The notes below the pieces were generated by a model, which did not search any database, was not told where the DNA came from, and worked only from the letters and a program-made list of their open reading frames with translations. Of a DNA stretch of 64,000 bases, positions 24,851 to 33,262 are shown piece after piece. The DNA lies in contig NZ_JAKGSD010000001.1 in the NCBI RefSeq assembly GCF_021654135.1, forward strand, positions 1-64,000, in the 5' to 3' direction. A program made the position numbers and the translations under genes. Position 1 is the first letter of the stretch, and each line of letters opens with the position of its first letter. Source of the stretch: Amycolatopsis tucumanensis. Its GTDB lineage: Bacteria > Actinomycetota > Actinomycetes > Mycobacteriales > Pseudonocardiaceae.

Positions 24851-25873
24851 TCACAGGCTGTGGCCGATGAGCTCGACCAGGTCGAGGGTGCGCTGGCTGT
24901 AGCCCCATTCGTTGTCGTACCAGCCGAAGACCTTCACGAGGTTGTCCTCGGTCTTGGTCAGGCTCGCGTCGAACACGCAGGATGCGGGGTCGCCGATGAT
25001 GTCGCGGGAGACGATGGGGTCCTCGGTGTACCGCAGGATCCCCTTGAGCTCGCCGTCGGCGGAGACCGCGAAGGCGCGGTTGACCTGCCCGGGCGTGACC
25101 GGCTCCGAGACCTCGACGGCGAGGTCGGTGAGCGAGCCGTTCTCGACCGGGACGCGGACGGCGACCCCGTCGAGCTTTCCTGCCAGGTCGGGCAGGACCT
25201 CGCCGACCGCCTTGGCGGCGCCGGTGCTGGTCGGGATCATGTTGACCGCGGCCGAGCGCGCGCGGCGCAGGTCCTTGTGCGGGCCGTCGAGCAGCGCCTG
25301 GTCGTTGGTGTAGCTGTGGATCGTGGTCAGCAGGCCGCGCCGCACCCCGAACGCCTCGTGCAGCACCTTGACCATCGGCGCCACGCAGTTGGTGGTGCAG
25401 GAGGCGTTGGAGACGACGTCGTGCGCGTGCGGGTCGTAGTCGTCCTCGTTGACGCCCATCACGATGGTGGCGTCGACACCCTTGCCGGGCGCGGAGATCA
25501 CCACTTTGCGGGCGCCCGCGGCCAGGTGCGCCGCGGCGGCCTCCCGTGTGCGGAACCGGCCGGTCGACTCGATGACGACGTCGGCGCCGAGCGCCTCCCA
25601 GGGCAGGTCCGCCGGGTCCGGGCAGGAGCTGACGTGCACCCGGTGCGCGCCGACCTCCAGAACCGGCCCGAAGTGCCCGCCGTCGTGGACCTCGACGGGC
25701 TGCCGGAGCGGCCCGAACGTCGAGTCGTAGCGCAGCAGGTGCGCGAGCGTGGTGGCCGAGGCCACGTCGTTGACGCCGACCACTTCGATGTCGCTGCCCG
25801 CGCGGTCGAGCACTCCGCGCAGGAGGTCCCGTCCGATCCTGCCGAATCCGTTGATGCCCACCCGGACCGTCAT
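24851..25873 (-). CDS. gap: Glyceraldehyde-3-phosphate dehydrogenase, type I
   Basis: A 340-residue GAPDH. The NAD-binding start is VGINGFGRIGR, with D36 in VGVND indicating NAD preference; the catalytic cysteine is C159 in SNASCTTN and the base is H186 in TTIHSYTNDQ. NMIPTSTGAAKAVGEVLP and the final WYDNEWGYSQRTLDL complete the fold. It is the first gene of an operon with the mini-FBPase and Rip3-like genes, under paired DosR-like boxes, so it is probably an accessory copy used in low oxygen or in gluconeogenic flow. The expression claim is inference. Confidence 0.95.
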   Translation of the reverse strand: MTVRVGINGFGRIGRDLLRGVLDRAGSDIEVVGVNDVASATTLAHLLRYDSTFGPLRQPVEVHDGGHFGPVLEVGAHRVHVSSCPDPADLPWEALGADVVIESTGRFRTREAAAAHLAAGARKVVISAPGKGVDATIVMGVNEDDYDPHAHDVVSNASCTTNCVAPMVKVLHEAFGVRRGLLTTIHSYTNDQALLDGPHKDLRRARSAAVNMIPTSTGAAKAVGEVLPDLAGKLDGVAVRVPVENGSLTDLAVEVSEPVTPGQVNRAFAVSADGELKGILRYTEDPIVSRDIIGDPASCVFDASLTKTEDNLVKVFGWYDNEWGYSQRTLDLVELIGHSL

Positions 25874-25929
25874 GCTTGGCTCCTCTCCCGGAAAAGGCCG
25901 ATGCTGCTGCTCCCGCGGCGGCCGGCCCA

Positions 25930-25989
25930 GGGCCGAAGTGCCCGTCCGCCACGGGCGGTTCCGTCCTTCCTGCCCGGGACTTCGGGCCC
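25930..25989. promoter_or_regulatory. DosR-like boxes in the divergent gap / lipoprotein promoter
   Basis: GGGCCGAAGTGCCC (25930-25943) lies 57 bp before the gap start on the minus strand, and GGGACTTCGGGCCC (25976-25989) lies 82 bp before the lipoprotein ATG on the plus strand, so each direction has a site at the usual distance. Confidence 0.7.
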
Positions 25990-26070
25990 TGTTCCGGGGA
26001 CCACCGGCTCTTTCGCCGCTTTCCGCTCCCGGCGGTTGATGAGGCGGGGGACAGCAGAAAGGGGACCGCC

Positions 26071-26586
26071 ATGACCACAGTCGCCCGGACCGCCGCCGCG
26101 GTGGCCGCGGCCGCGCTCGTCGGCGCGCTCACCGCGTGCGGCGGGGACGACAACCCGCCGCCCGCGCCGCAGACCAGTTCCGCGCAGCCGGCGGGCCCGA
26201 CCTCGCCGAGCGGGCCTGGCCCGGCGACCACGACGAGGAAGACCACCACCGCACCCCAGACCCCACAGACCACGAAGACCGCGCAGACCCCCGCGCCGGG
26301 CACGACCATCGCCGGGGAGGGCATGTCCGCCGCGGACGCCGCCGCCCTGCAGCAGTCGGTGGACCAGGGGCACCAGCCGTGGCGACTGGACATGGCGGCC
26401 GTGGCCGAAGCGTTCGTGCGGTCCCGGCTCGGCTGGAGCGGCGCGGACGTCGCGCTCGCCGACCCGCACACCGCGGAGGTGATCAACACCGCGACCGGCC
26501 GCATCGTGAGCCTGCAGCTGCGGCAGCCGGCACGCGCCGGCGACGGCGGGATCTGGGTGGTGGACAGCGGCGTGTGGATCAGCTGA
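26071..26586 (+). CDS. Small secreted lipoprotein
   Basis: A 171-residue lipoprotein with signal peptide and lipobox ending at C23 (VGALTACGG), a Pro/Thr-rich linker to about residue 80, and a folded C-terminal domain of about 85 residues (GMSAADAAALQQSVDQGHQPWRLD, VAEAFVRSRLGWSGADVALA, GRIVSLQLRQPAR, GGIWVVDSGVWIS). I do not recognise the domain. ATG 26071 follows AGAAAGGGGA. It is divergent from the GAPDH operon and shares its boxed promoter. Confidence 0.8.
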   Translation: MTTVARTAAAVAAAALVGALTACGGDDNPPPAPQTSSAQPAGPTSPSGPGPATTTRKTTTAPQTPQTTKTAQTPAPGTTIAGEGMSAADAAALQQSVDQGHQPWRLDMAAVAEAFVRSRLGWSGADVALADPHTAEVINTATGRIVSLQLRQPARAGDGGIWVVDSGVWIS

Positions 26587-26646
26587 GCCCGGACGACGCC
26601 CAGTCCGATGTGGACCGCGGAGCCGCACGGGGCCGGTGCGACGCGG

Positions 26647-26910
26647 TCACGGCATCCGATCCATCTCCCTGCGGATCCGCCTCTCGCTGGGCGAGTTCGG
26701 CGCGAACGTGTCCCAGGTGTGCATGATCAGGCCGAAGCCCCAGAGGGCGAGCGGGAACATCGGCCAGAAGAACCCGGCGCCGGTGAGCGCCCAGATCCCG
26801 ACGGCGAATCCGTTGAAGAGGACGAAGACGAGCACGTGCGCGTAGTAGTCGTGCTTCCGCTTGAGCCGCGCCAGTGCGAGCCGGCGACGGTCGGGTTCGG
26901 TGTCGGTCAC
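26647..26910 (-). CDS. 2TM domain membrane protein
   Basis: An 87-residue protein with a basic start (RRRLALARLKRKHDYYAHVLVF) and two adjacent helices (HVLVFVLFNGFAVGIWALTG and FWPMFPLALWGFGLIMHTW) joined by a short turn, ending in SERRIRREMDRMP. This matches the 2TM domain family, sometimes found in histidine kinase operons. The GTG at 26910 has AAGGAGGT seven bases upstream. It is divergent from the universal stress protein gene, sharing its two DosR-like boxes. Confidence 0.8.
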   Translation of the reverse strand: MTDTEPDRRRLALARLKRKHDYYAHVLVFVLFNGFAVGIWALTGAGFFWPMFPLALWGFGLIMHTWDTFAPNSPSERRIRREMDRMP

Positions 26911-26986
26911 GGTGACCACCTCCTTGGCGCTTCCACCGTGCGCCCGCGGCTCGCGCGTGCACGACGGCCGCTGGTCCCCGGTCCCC

Positions 26987-27028
26987 GGGACCTTGGGCCC
27001 GGCGACCAACGGCAGGGCCGGAAGTCCC
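26987..27028. promoter_or_regulatory. Two DosR-like boxes in the divergent 2TM / universal stress promoter
   Basis: GGGACCTTGGGCCC (26987-27000) and GGGCCGGAAGTCCC (27015-27028) are full-length copies in opposite orientation, 28 bp apart. The first is 77 bp from the 2TM start, the second 60 bp from the universal stress protein start. Confidence 0.75.
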
Positions 27029-27087
27029 TCCGGCCGGTGACCATGGCCTGCTGCCCGCGGGCGCCTCGTCTCCCTACGTTCGTGGGC

Positions 27088-27981
27088 ATGACCATGAGCA
27101 GCGCGCAGGACGCGATCGTCGTCGGGATCGACGGATCCGAACATTCCCTCCGGGCACTGCGGTGGGCCGCCGCGAACGCGCGGCGCCGCCACGAGCCACT
27201 GCACGTCGTGTATGCGTTCGCCCCGCTCGCCGGGTTCTACGGGGCCGGGATGCCGGTGCTGCAGAACGCCTACGACGAGCTGGTGCGGGTGGGCGAGAAA
27301 ACGCTGGCGGACGCGGTGCGCACCGCCCGCGAGGTCGCCGGCGACGAAGTCACGATCACCTCGGAGATGCCGGACGAGCCGGCGGCGCCCGTGCTGGTGT
27401 CCCGGTCCCGCGGCGCCCGGATGATCGTCCTCGGCAGCTCCGGCGCCGGCGGCTTCACCGGCATGCTCACCGGATCGACCACGGTCGAGGTGTCGGCCCA
27501 CGCGCAATGCCCCGTCGCTGTCGTCCGCGGCCGGGACACCGAAGACGGCCCGGTGGTCGTCGGCGTGGACGGCAGCGCGAACAGCGAGCGGGCGCTGGAC
27601 ACGGCGTTCGAGGAGGCGTCCTGGCGGGGCGCGCCGCTGATCGCGGTGCACGCGTGGAGCGACGATCAGTTCACCGGCTACTACGGGGCCCTGCCGCTGG
27701 CGGTGGACTGGGACGAGATCGAGCAGGACGAGCAGCGGCTGCTGGCCGAGCAGCTGAGCGGCAGGCAGGAGCGGCACCCGGACGTGAAGGTCGAGCGGGT
27801 CGTGGTGCGGGACCGGCCCCGGCACCAGCTGCTCGACTGGAGCGCGCAGGCCCAGCTCGTCGTGGTCGGCAGCCGCGGGCGCGGCGGGTTCGGCGGGCTG
27901 CTGCTCGGTTCGACCAGCCAGGCGCTGCTGCACCACGCCCAGTGCCCGGTGATGGTCGTCCGCCCCGGACACGAGCGCTGA
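27088..27981 (+). CDS. Tandem universal stress protein (UspA-type, ATP-binding)
   Basis: A 297-residue protein with two UspA domains (about 8-147 and 155-294). Each begins with a VVGIDGSEHS or VVGVDGSANS strand and carries the ATP-binding loop G-x2-G-x9-G-S: GSSGAGGFTGMLTGST (116-131) and GSRGRGGFGGLLLGST in the second domain. Domain size and architecture match mycobacterial DosR-regulon proteins such as Rv2623, Rv1996 and Rv2005c. ATG 27088 is used; ATG 27094 is also possible. The CBS gene starts 12 bp after its stop. Confidence 0.93.
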   Translation: MTMSSAQDAIVVGIDGSEHSLRALRWAAANARRRHEPLHVVYAFAPLAGFYGAGMPVLQNAYDELVRVGEKTLADAVRTAREVAGDEVTITSEMPDEPAAPVLVSRSRGARMIVLGSSGAGGFTGMLTGSTTVEVSAHAQCPVAVVRGRDTEDGPVVVGVDGSANSERALDTAFEEASWRGAPLIAVHAWSDDQFTGYYGALPLAVDWDEIEQDEQRLLAEQLSGRQERHPDVKVERVVVRDRPRHQLLDWSAQAQLVVVGSRGRGGFGGLLLGSTSQALLHHAQCPVMVVRPGHER

Positions 27982-27993
27982 AACGAGAATCCC

Positions 27994-28599
27994 ATGCGAG
28001 CGAAAGACATCATGAGCACCCCGGCCGTCACGGTCGAGCCGGGCACGCCCGTCAAGTCGGCGGAGTGGCTGATGGCCCAGCGCGGGTTCACGGCCCTGCC
28101 GGTCATCGAGGAGGACCGGCTGGCCGGGATCGTCACCGAGTCCGACTTCGTCGCCGACCGCTTCCGCGGCGAGGGCACGAGGGTCGCTCGCCGGGTCGGC
28201 GAGGTGATGACCACCGGCGTCGTCACGGTCGGCCCGGAGACCGACGTGACCGAGGTGGGCCGCATGATGGCCGGCCGCGGGATCCGCGCCGTCCCGGTGG
28301 TGGACGGCAACCGGATCGTCGGCGTGATCACCGCGCGCGATCTGGTCCGCGTGCTGGCCCGGCCGGACGCCCTGCTGGAACACGACATCCGCGCCCGCCT
28401 GGCCGTGCTCGGGCGGGCGGACCGGTGGTACGTGGACGTCAAGGACGGCCGGGCGCTGATCCTCGACAGCGAGGGCGGGCAGCGGGACGACGAGATCGCC
28501 GCGGCGCTCGCGGAGGGCGTGCCGGGCGTGATCGAGGCGCGGTGTTATGCGGGAGACGTCGAGCACTTCGACGCCGTCGAACGCGTCCCGAGGGCCTGA
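27994..28599 (+). CDS. CBS domain pair protein (Hrp1-like)
   Basis: A 201-residue soluble protein. CBS 1 covers about 4-58 (DIMSTPAVTVEPGTPVKSAEWLM, VIEEDRLAGIVTESDFV) and CBS 2 about 68-125 (VGEVMTTGVVTVGPETDVTEV, VVDGNRIVGVITARDLV). The C-terminal 70 residues (WYVDVKDGRALILDSE, LAEGVPGVIEARCYAGDVEHF) resemble a BON-like or small alpha-beta domain. Hrp1 (Rv2626c) is the related mycobacterial DosR-regulon protein, though Hrp1 lacks the C-terminal extension. In operon with the universal stress gene. Confidence 0.88.
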   Translation: MRAKDIMSTPAVTVEPGTPVKSAEWLMAQRGFTALPVIEEDRLAGIVTESDFVADRFRGEGTRVARRVGEVMTTGVVTVGPETDVTEVGRMMAGRGIRAVPVVDGNRIVGVITARDLVRVLARPDALLEHDIRARLAVLGRADRWYVDVKDGRALILDSEGGQRDDEIAAALAEGVPGVIEARCYAGDVEHFDAVERVPRA

Positions 28600-28647
28600 A
28601 CCCCTGGCATGCGGCACCAAATCCGACCTGAGAACGAGGCCCCACTG

Positions 28648-28872
28648 ATGTCCTGCCACCCCGCCGGCCCGATCGTGGTCGGCTGGACCGCGGCCGAGGC
28701 ACGACTGCGGCGGCTTCCGCTCAACCTGCGGGTGCTCGCCGGGACAGCGACCGAGCGCAACTCCACGATCGTCTTCCCGGCGCAGCTGATGAGCAGCTTC
28801 CGGTCGCTCAACTCGTTCACGGGGTCCGAGATGGCCGGCGACGGAGGGGAACCGGTGGATCATGCGCGCTGA
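28648..28872 (+). pseudogene. Short open frame resembling the C-terminal end of an SPFH/band 7 protein
   Basis: A 74-codon open frame. AAEARLRRLPLNLRVLAG and ERNSTIVFPAQLMSSF recall the C-terminal ERNSTIVFP segment of SPFH (band 7/prohibitin) proteins, but the SPFH domain itself is absent, so this is probably a deletion remnant. It overlaps the start of the DUF1918 gene by 11 bp. A small translated peptide cannot be excluded. Confidence 0.4.
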
Positions 28873-29122
28873 ACCAGGGGACTGGCTGGTCATCAAGTCG
28901 CCCGTGATCGGGCAGCCGGCGCGGCGCGGCCAGATCATCGAGGTGCGCTCGCCCGACGGTGCGCCGCCCTACCTGGTGCACTGGCTGGAGGACGACCGGA
29001 TCACGCTGGTGTTCCCGGGGCCGGACGGGCACGTGGCGGCCGCCGCCGAGCAGGCCGCGGCCGACGAGCGTGCGCGGCACCGGTTCGAGCGGCTCCAGGA
29101 GGAGATCGCGCACCACCGGTGA
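28862..29122 (+). CDS. DUF1918 domain protein
   Basis: An 86-residue protein. Residues 1-56 are a DUF1918 domain (SH3-like barrel): GDWLVIKSPVIGQPARRGQI, then PPYLVHWLEDDRITLVFPGPD. The tail is alanine- and charge-rich helix (EQAAADERARHRFERLQEEIAHHR). Many actinobacteria have several such genes of unknown role next to stress genes. Start ATG 28862. Confidence 0.85.
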   Translation: MRAEPGDWLVIKSPVIGQPARRGQIIEVRSPDGAPPYLVHWLEDDRITLVFPGPDGHVAAAAEQAAADERARHRFERLQEEIAHHR

Positions 29123-29145
29123 GCGGGCTTCCCGAGCCGCCGTGG

Positions 29146-29460
29146 TCAGGACTTCCGCCGTCGCCGCCTGGCTGGTGCCGTGAACACGGGGCGGCTGAAG
29201 ATCGAGCTCATCAGGGCGATGCCGAAGACGAAGCCGAAGTTGTACCAGTTGCCGTTGTTGTGCACCTCGTAGATGCCGACACTGTCGTCGAACAGCGAGA
29301 CGATGAACGCGATCGGGCAGATGATCCCGTGCCACAGGCCGAGCCAGAACCCGGCCGGGTCGGGCGTGCTCGCCGCGGCGTCGTTCGGTCCCGCCGCGCA
29401 CGCGGCGACCAGCATAGCGGTGACCAGGACCAGCCCGGCGATCCGGGCGCGGCCCCTCAC
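29146..29460 (-). CDS. Small exported/membrane protein
   Basis: A 104-residue protein: an N-terminal hydrophobic segment ending in a lipobox-like VTAMLVAACAAG (C24 or so), then FWLGLWHGIICPIAFIVSLFDD and a second hydrophobic stretch NFGFVFGIALMSSIFSRP, ending in a basic RRRRRKS tail. The aromatic-rich IYEVHNNGNWYNFGF block is typical of a small actinobacterial family without known function. The GTG at 29460 overlaps the stop of the upstream PLDc_N gene, so the two are coupled. Confidence 0.7.
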   Translation of the reverse strand: MRGRARIAGLVLVTAMLVAACAAGPNDAAASTPDPAGFWLGLWHGIICPIAFIVSLFDDSVGIYEVHNNGNWYNFGFVFGIALMSSIFSRPVFTAPARRRRRKS

Positions 29461-29705
29461 GGGTGCGCCGGTTCCGGCTCGATGACCGGCTTGCGGCCGA
29501 AGCGCCGGTAGGCCAGCGGGCCGAGGAAGTTCACGGCGATCGCCAGCGCCCAGGCGCCCTTCGGGCCGCGCACGGATTCGGCCGGGCGGCGGGACAGGTC
29601 CCACCACGCGTCGGCGGCCAGGGCCACCTGCAGGGCTGCCGCCGCGACGATGGCTCCCTGCTCGGTCCGGCTCAGTTCGCGCCAGTGCCGGTGCGTGTGT
29701 CGCAT
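29457..29705 (-). CDS. PLDc_N-type small membrane protein
   Basis: An 82-residue protein with two helices (GAIVAAAALQVALAADAWWDL and GAWALAIAVNFLGPLAYRRFGRK) and the RGPKGAWALAI...NFLGPLAY pattern of the PLDc_N (cardiolipin synthase N-terminal) domain family. Three DosR-like elements lie upstream at 29765-29822. It is the first gene of a two-gene operon. Confidence 0.75.
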   Translation of the reverse strand: MRHTHRHWRELSRTEQGAIVAAAALQVALAADAWWDLSRRPAESVRGPKGAWALAIAVNFLGPLAYRRFGRKPVIEPEPAHP

Positions 29706-29764
29706 GGTTCCTCCTCGTCGGCTCTACGGGTCCAGCGTGTGCGAGCGGCGCCGCCGCGGGAAAC

Positions 29765-29822
29765 GGGCGTAAGCCACCCGTGGCGAGGACCTAAGTCAGC
29801 ACCTGCGCCGGGCTTCTGTCCG
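29765..29822. promoter_or_regulatory. Three DosR-like elements before the PLDc_N gene
   Basis: GGGCGTAAGCCACC (29765-29778), AGGACCTAAGTCAG (29786-29799) and GGGCTTCTGTCCG (29810-29822) are spaced 21 and 24 bp, on one helix face. The middle one, with CCTAAGTC, is closest to the mycobacterial ACTWWAGT core. The nearest is 60 bp from the start at 29705. Confidence 0.6.
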
Positions 29823-30274
29823 ATGTGGCCGCCGCTGCCCGCGCCGGCGCACTGCCGCCGTGACGCTGTTGTCCGAGGGTGAACTGCACGTGCACCGGAT
29901 GCACGCGGCGGGCGTGGACCGGGCGCGGGCGGGGACACCCGGCTGATTGGAGAACGCCCGCTCCACCGAAGCCTGGCGATGGGGCGGCCGGCCGCCGGGC
30001 GAACGGCTCGAGCACGTGAACGGCGGATTGGAACCGGCGTGTCTGGACCGGGATTCCACTGGCGCGATCGAGCAGCACACGCGCGGCCTTGGCCGGGTCG
30101 ATCGGGTCCGGCGGCAACGTGCTGCGGTTCGCGTTGGACGTGACCGACCACGAGCGGGCCGAGGCGGCGGTCGCCGTTGCGGAGGAGCCGAAGTTCGGGC
30201 ACTCCGTCCCGGACTTCGCCGCACTGCTGGAGGAACTTGCCGCTGCCGTCCTGGCGAGCTGCTCCGGAGGGTGG
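29823..30274. other. Gap of about 450 bp without a recognisable gene
   Basis: Open frames cross this stretch on both strands, but none has family similarity, a convincing ribosome site or normal composition. It separates the dormancy-type island from the biotin genes. It may hold old gene debris, for example the plus-strand frame reading [20 protein letters not shown] near 30190, which I cannot assign. Confidence 0.5.
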
Positions 30275-30829
30275 TCAGCGGCGCACGCGGGAGCGGATGC
30301 CGTCCAGCAGCAGTTCGATTCCCTGCTCGAAGTCGCCGGGGCCGCCGGGGTCCCGGTCGATCGCCCCGGCGCTGGAGGCCTGCAGCGCCGCCTGTTCGTC
30401 CGCCGTGTGGCCGAACACCAGATGCAGCAGCGCCCGGGTGCCGACGTCGACGAGGTCGTCCGGCAGGCCGCCGTCGCGCAGGGCCTCCCGCAGCTGCGCA
30501 GCCGGTTCGCCCGCGCCGAGGCCGAAGGTGTGCGCGGTGGCGACCACCTCGGCGCCGTCCCGGTAGGCCAGCATCGCGTCGCGCAGTTCGGCGCAGATCT
30601 CCACCGCCCGCTGGTCCCACTCGGTGGCCTGGCGCTCACGCTTGCCGCGTTCGAGGATTTCGTCGGCGACCGCGGCCAGCAGCGTCTGCTTGTTCGGCAC
30701 GTGGTGGTAGAGCGCGCTCGGTTGCAGCCCGAGTTCGGCGGCCAGCCGGCGCATGGTGAGCGACTCCAGGCCGTACTCGTCGAGGACCTCGATCGCGCGC
30801 TCGACGACATCGCGCCGCTGGTAGCGCAC
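30275..30829 (-). CDS. bioQ: TetR-family regulator, probable biotin repressor BioQ
   Basis: A 184-residue TetR protein. The N-terminal DNA-binding domain reads [20 protein letters not shown], then [20 protein letters not shown] (helix-turn-helix), and the C-terminal ligand domain is TetR_C-like ([40 protein letters not shown]). It is divergent from bioB with a GAACACCGTTC palindrome between them. In corynebacteria and mycobacteria BioQ, a TetR protein, represses biotin genes through a similar TGAACN3GTTAC site, so the BioQ role is well supported by context. Confidence 0.8.
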   Translation of the reverse strand: MRYQRRDVVERAIEVLDEYGLESLTMRRLAAELGLQPSALYHHVPNKQTLLAAVADEILERGKRERQATEWDQRAVEICAELRDAMLAYRDGAEVVATAHTFGLGAGEPAAQLREALRDGGLPDDLVDVGTRALLHLVFGHTADEQAALQASSAGAIDRDPGGPGDFEQGIELLLDGIRSRVRR

Positions 30830-30889
30830 GCCGGACTCCTCCCGTTGACCTGTTCGCGGCGCCCAGTGTACCGTCAGCGCCGCTCACCC

Positions 30890-30901
30890 GAACACCGTTC
30901 A
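30890..30901. promoter_or_regulatory. BioQ-like operator in the bioQ-bioB intergenic region
   Basis: GAACACCGTTCA contains the perfect palindrome GAAC-ACC-GTTC; in the other orientation it reads TGAACGGTGTTC, matching the known BioQ pattern TGAACN3GTTAC at all but one position. It lies 61 bp upstream of bioQ and 41 bp upstream of the bioB ATG. Confidence 0.7.
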
Positions 30902-30941
30902 GGTTGTAATCGAATAGTCACTCTGAGTCAGGAGAAAGTGG

Positions 30942-32003
30942 ATGGGCTCCAGGTTCGAGCAGCTCGCCGACGCGGTCCTCGCCGGGGTACCCGCCGGGCC
31001 CGGCGACGCCCTCGCCGTGCTGGGCGCCGACGACGCCGAAGTGCTGTCCGTCGTCACCGCGGCGGGCAGGCTGCGCCGCGCGCACTTCGGCAACACCGTC
31101 AAGGTCAACTACCTGGTGAACCTGAAGTCCGGTCTGTGCCCGGAGAACTGCAACTACTGCTCCCAGGCGCTCGGCTCCGCGGCGCCCATCCTCAAGTACT
31201 CCTGGCTGTCCACGGAGGAGGCCCTCAAGCAGGCCGGCGCCGGGATCTCCGGTGGCGCCGGGCGGGTGTGCCTGGTCTCCTCCGGACGCGGACCGTCCAA
31301 CCGGGACATCGACCGCGTCGCCGAGATGGTCGGGGCGCTGAAGGCCGAGCACCCCGACGTCGAGGTCTGCGCCTGCCTCGGCCTGCTCTCCGACGGGCAG
31401 GCCGAGCGCCTCGCCGACGCCGGGGTGGACGCCTACAACCACAACATCAACACGGCCGAGAGCCACCACCACAACATCGTCCAGACCCACACCTACGCCG
31501 ACCGGGTGGACACCGTGGAGAAGGCGAAGCGCGGCGGGCTGTCGCCCTGCTCGGGACTCATCGCCGGGCTGGGGGAGACCGACGAGCAGCTGGTCGAAGC
31601 GCTGTTCGCGCTCAAGGAGCTGGACGCCGACTCGATCCCGGTCAACTTCCTGATGCCCTTCGACGGCACCCCGCTGGCGGACACGTGGGAGCTGTCCCCG
31701 TTGCGGTGCTTGAAGATCCTGGCCATGGCGCGGTTCGTCTGCCCGGACAAGGAGATCCGCATCGCGGGCGGCCGCGAGATGCACCTGCGTTCGCTGCAGC
31801 CGCTCGCGCTGCACGTCGCCAACTCGATCTTCCTCGGCGACTACCTCACCTCCGAGGGGCAGGCCGCCGAGGCCGACCTGGAAATGATCCGCGACAACGG
31901 TTTCGTCGTGCTCGGCTCCGAAGAGGACATCGCGGCGCGGGGACCCGTGGACCCGGCGATCCGGCGGCGCGGCGCGGGCACCGCCGTCGTCCCCAACGCC
32001 TGA
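30942..32003 (+). CDS. bioB: Biotin synthase
   Basis: A 353-residue radical-SAM enzyme that inserts sulfur into dethiobiotin. The 4Fe-4S motif is C66-P-E-N-C70-N-Y-C73; [21 protein letters not shown] and the 2Fe-2S-region residues in [12 protein letters not shown] and [18 protein letters not shown] are conserved. ATG 30942 follows CAGGAGAAAG. It is the first gene of bioB-bioA-bioF and overlaps bioA by one base (TGATG). Confidence 0.96.
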   Translation: MGSRFEQLADAVLAGVPAGPGDALAVLGADDAEVLSVVTAAGRLRRAHFGNTVKVNYLVNLKSGLCPENCNYCSQALGSAAPILKYSWLSTEEALKQAGAGISGGAGRVCLVSSGRGPSNRDIDRVAEMVGALKAEHPDVEVCACLGLLSDGQAERLADAGVDAYNHNINTAESHHHNIVQTHTYADRVDTVEKAKRGGLSPCSGLIAGLGETDEQLVEALFALKELDADSIPVNFLMPFDGTPLADTWELSPLRCLKILAMARFVCPDKEIRIAGGREMHLRSLQPLALHVANSIFLGDYLTSEGQAAEADLEMIRDNGFVVLGSEEDIAARGPVDPAIRRRGAGTAVVPNA

Positions 32004-33262
32004 TGACCCCCGCCGAACTGCTCGCGTTCGACCGCGGGCACCTGTGGCACCCGTACACCTCGATGACCGATCCGGCCCCGGTGCGGCTGGTCACCGGCGC
32101 GTCCGGCAGCCGGATCACCGTCGACGGCGCCGGGGAGGTGGTCGACGGCATGGCGTCGTGGTGGTCGGCGATCCACGGCTACCGGCACCCGGTGCTCGAC
32201 GAGGCGGCGCGGCGCCAGCTGGCGACGATGTCGCACGTGATGTTCGGCGGTCTCACCCACGAGCCCGCCGTCGAACTCGCGGCGCGGCTGGTCGACCTCA
32301 CCCCGGCCGGGCTGGAGCACGTGTTCCTCGCCGACTCCGGCTCGGTGAGCATCGAGGTGGCGATGAAGATGGCGCTGCAGTACCAGCGCGGAACCGGCCA
32401 CCCGGAGCGGACGCGGTTCCTCACCGTTCGCGGCGGCTACCACGGCGACACCTTCGACTGCATGAGCGTGTGCGACCCGGACGGCGGCATGCACGCGATG
32501 TGGTCGGGGGTGCTGCCGGAGCAGGTGTTCGGCGACTGCCCGCCCCGGTCCGAAGTGGACGTCGCCGGGTGGGCGGCGGGCTTCCGCGCGCTCGCGGCCG
32601 AGCACGCCGGACGGCTGGCCGGGCTGATCGTGGAGCCCCTGCTGCAGGGCGCCGGCGGCATGCACCCCTATCCGGCGAGCTGTCTGCCGGTCTTCCGGGA
32701 GGTGGCCGACGAGCACGGGCTGGTGCTGATCTTCGACGAGATCGCCACCGGTTTCGGCCGCACCGGCACGCTCTTCGCCGCCGACGCCGCGGGCGTGGCG
32801 CCGGACGTGATGTGCGTCGGCAAGGCGCTCACCGGCGGTTACCTGTCGCTGGCCGCCACCCTGTGCACGACCGAGGTCGCCAGGGGACTGTCGGCCAGCG
32901 ACTCCGGTGTGCTCATGCACGGGCCCACGTTCATGGGCAACCCGCTGGCCTGCGCGGTCGCCAGCGCCAGCCTGGACCTGCTGTCCAGTGTGGACTGGCG
33001 GGCCGACGTGCTCCGGATCAACGCGGGATTGCAGGCGCTGCACGGGATCGAGGCGGCCGACGTGCGGGTGCTCGGCGCGGTCGGCGTGGTCCAGCTGGAC
33101 CACCCGGTCGACGTGGCCAAAGCGACCGAGGCGGCGCTGGCGGAGGGCGTGTGGCTGCGGCCGTTCCGCGACCTGATCTACACCATGCCGCCGTACGTGT
33201 GCACCGACGACGACATCGCCACGATCTGCCGTGGCATCGCGGCCGCGGCGGCGGTCGCATGA
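32003..33262 (+). CDS. bioA: Adenosylmethionine-8-amino-7-oxononanoate aminotransferase
   Basis: A 419-residue class III PLP aminotransferase that turns KAPA into DAPA with SAM as amino donor. [13 protein letters not shown] at the start, [14 protein letters not shown] and [17 protein letters not shown] are BioA hallmarks; the PLP lysine is K274 in CVGKALTGG and the PLP aspartate is in [14 protein letters not shown]. It is coupled to bioB (TGATG) and to bioF (ATGA). Confidence 0.95.
   Translation: MTPAELLAFDRGHLWHPYTSMTDPAPVRLVTGASGSRITVDGAGEVVDGMASWWSAIHGYRHPVLDEAARRQLATMSHVMFGGLTHEPAVELAARLVDLTPAGLEHVFLADSGSVSIEVAMKMALQYQRGTGHPERTRFLTVRGGYHGDTFDCMSVCDPDGGMHAMWSGVLPEQVFGDCPPRSEVDVAGWAAGFRALAAEHAGRLAGLIVEPLLQGAGGMHPYPASCLPVFREVADEHGLVLIFDEIATGFGRTGTLFAADAAGVAPDVMCVGKALTGGYLSLAATLCTTEVARGLSASDSGVLMHGPTFMGNPLACAVASASLDLLSSVDWRADVLRINAGLQALHGIEAADVRVLGAVGVVQLDHPVDVAKATEAALAEGVWLRPFRDLIYTMPPYVCTDDDIATICRGIAAAAAVA

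Noticed and set aside
26986..27060. CRISPR-like or dispersed repeat signal from repeated GGGACC/GGCCGG words
   Set aside because: The words are spaced irregularly, are only 13 to 14 bp, and fit operator pairs; there are no spacers of constant length.
29823..30274. Possible small genes in the gap before bioQ
   Set aside because: Candidate frames lack ribosome sites, family similarity and normal third-position bias; no function can be supported.
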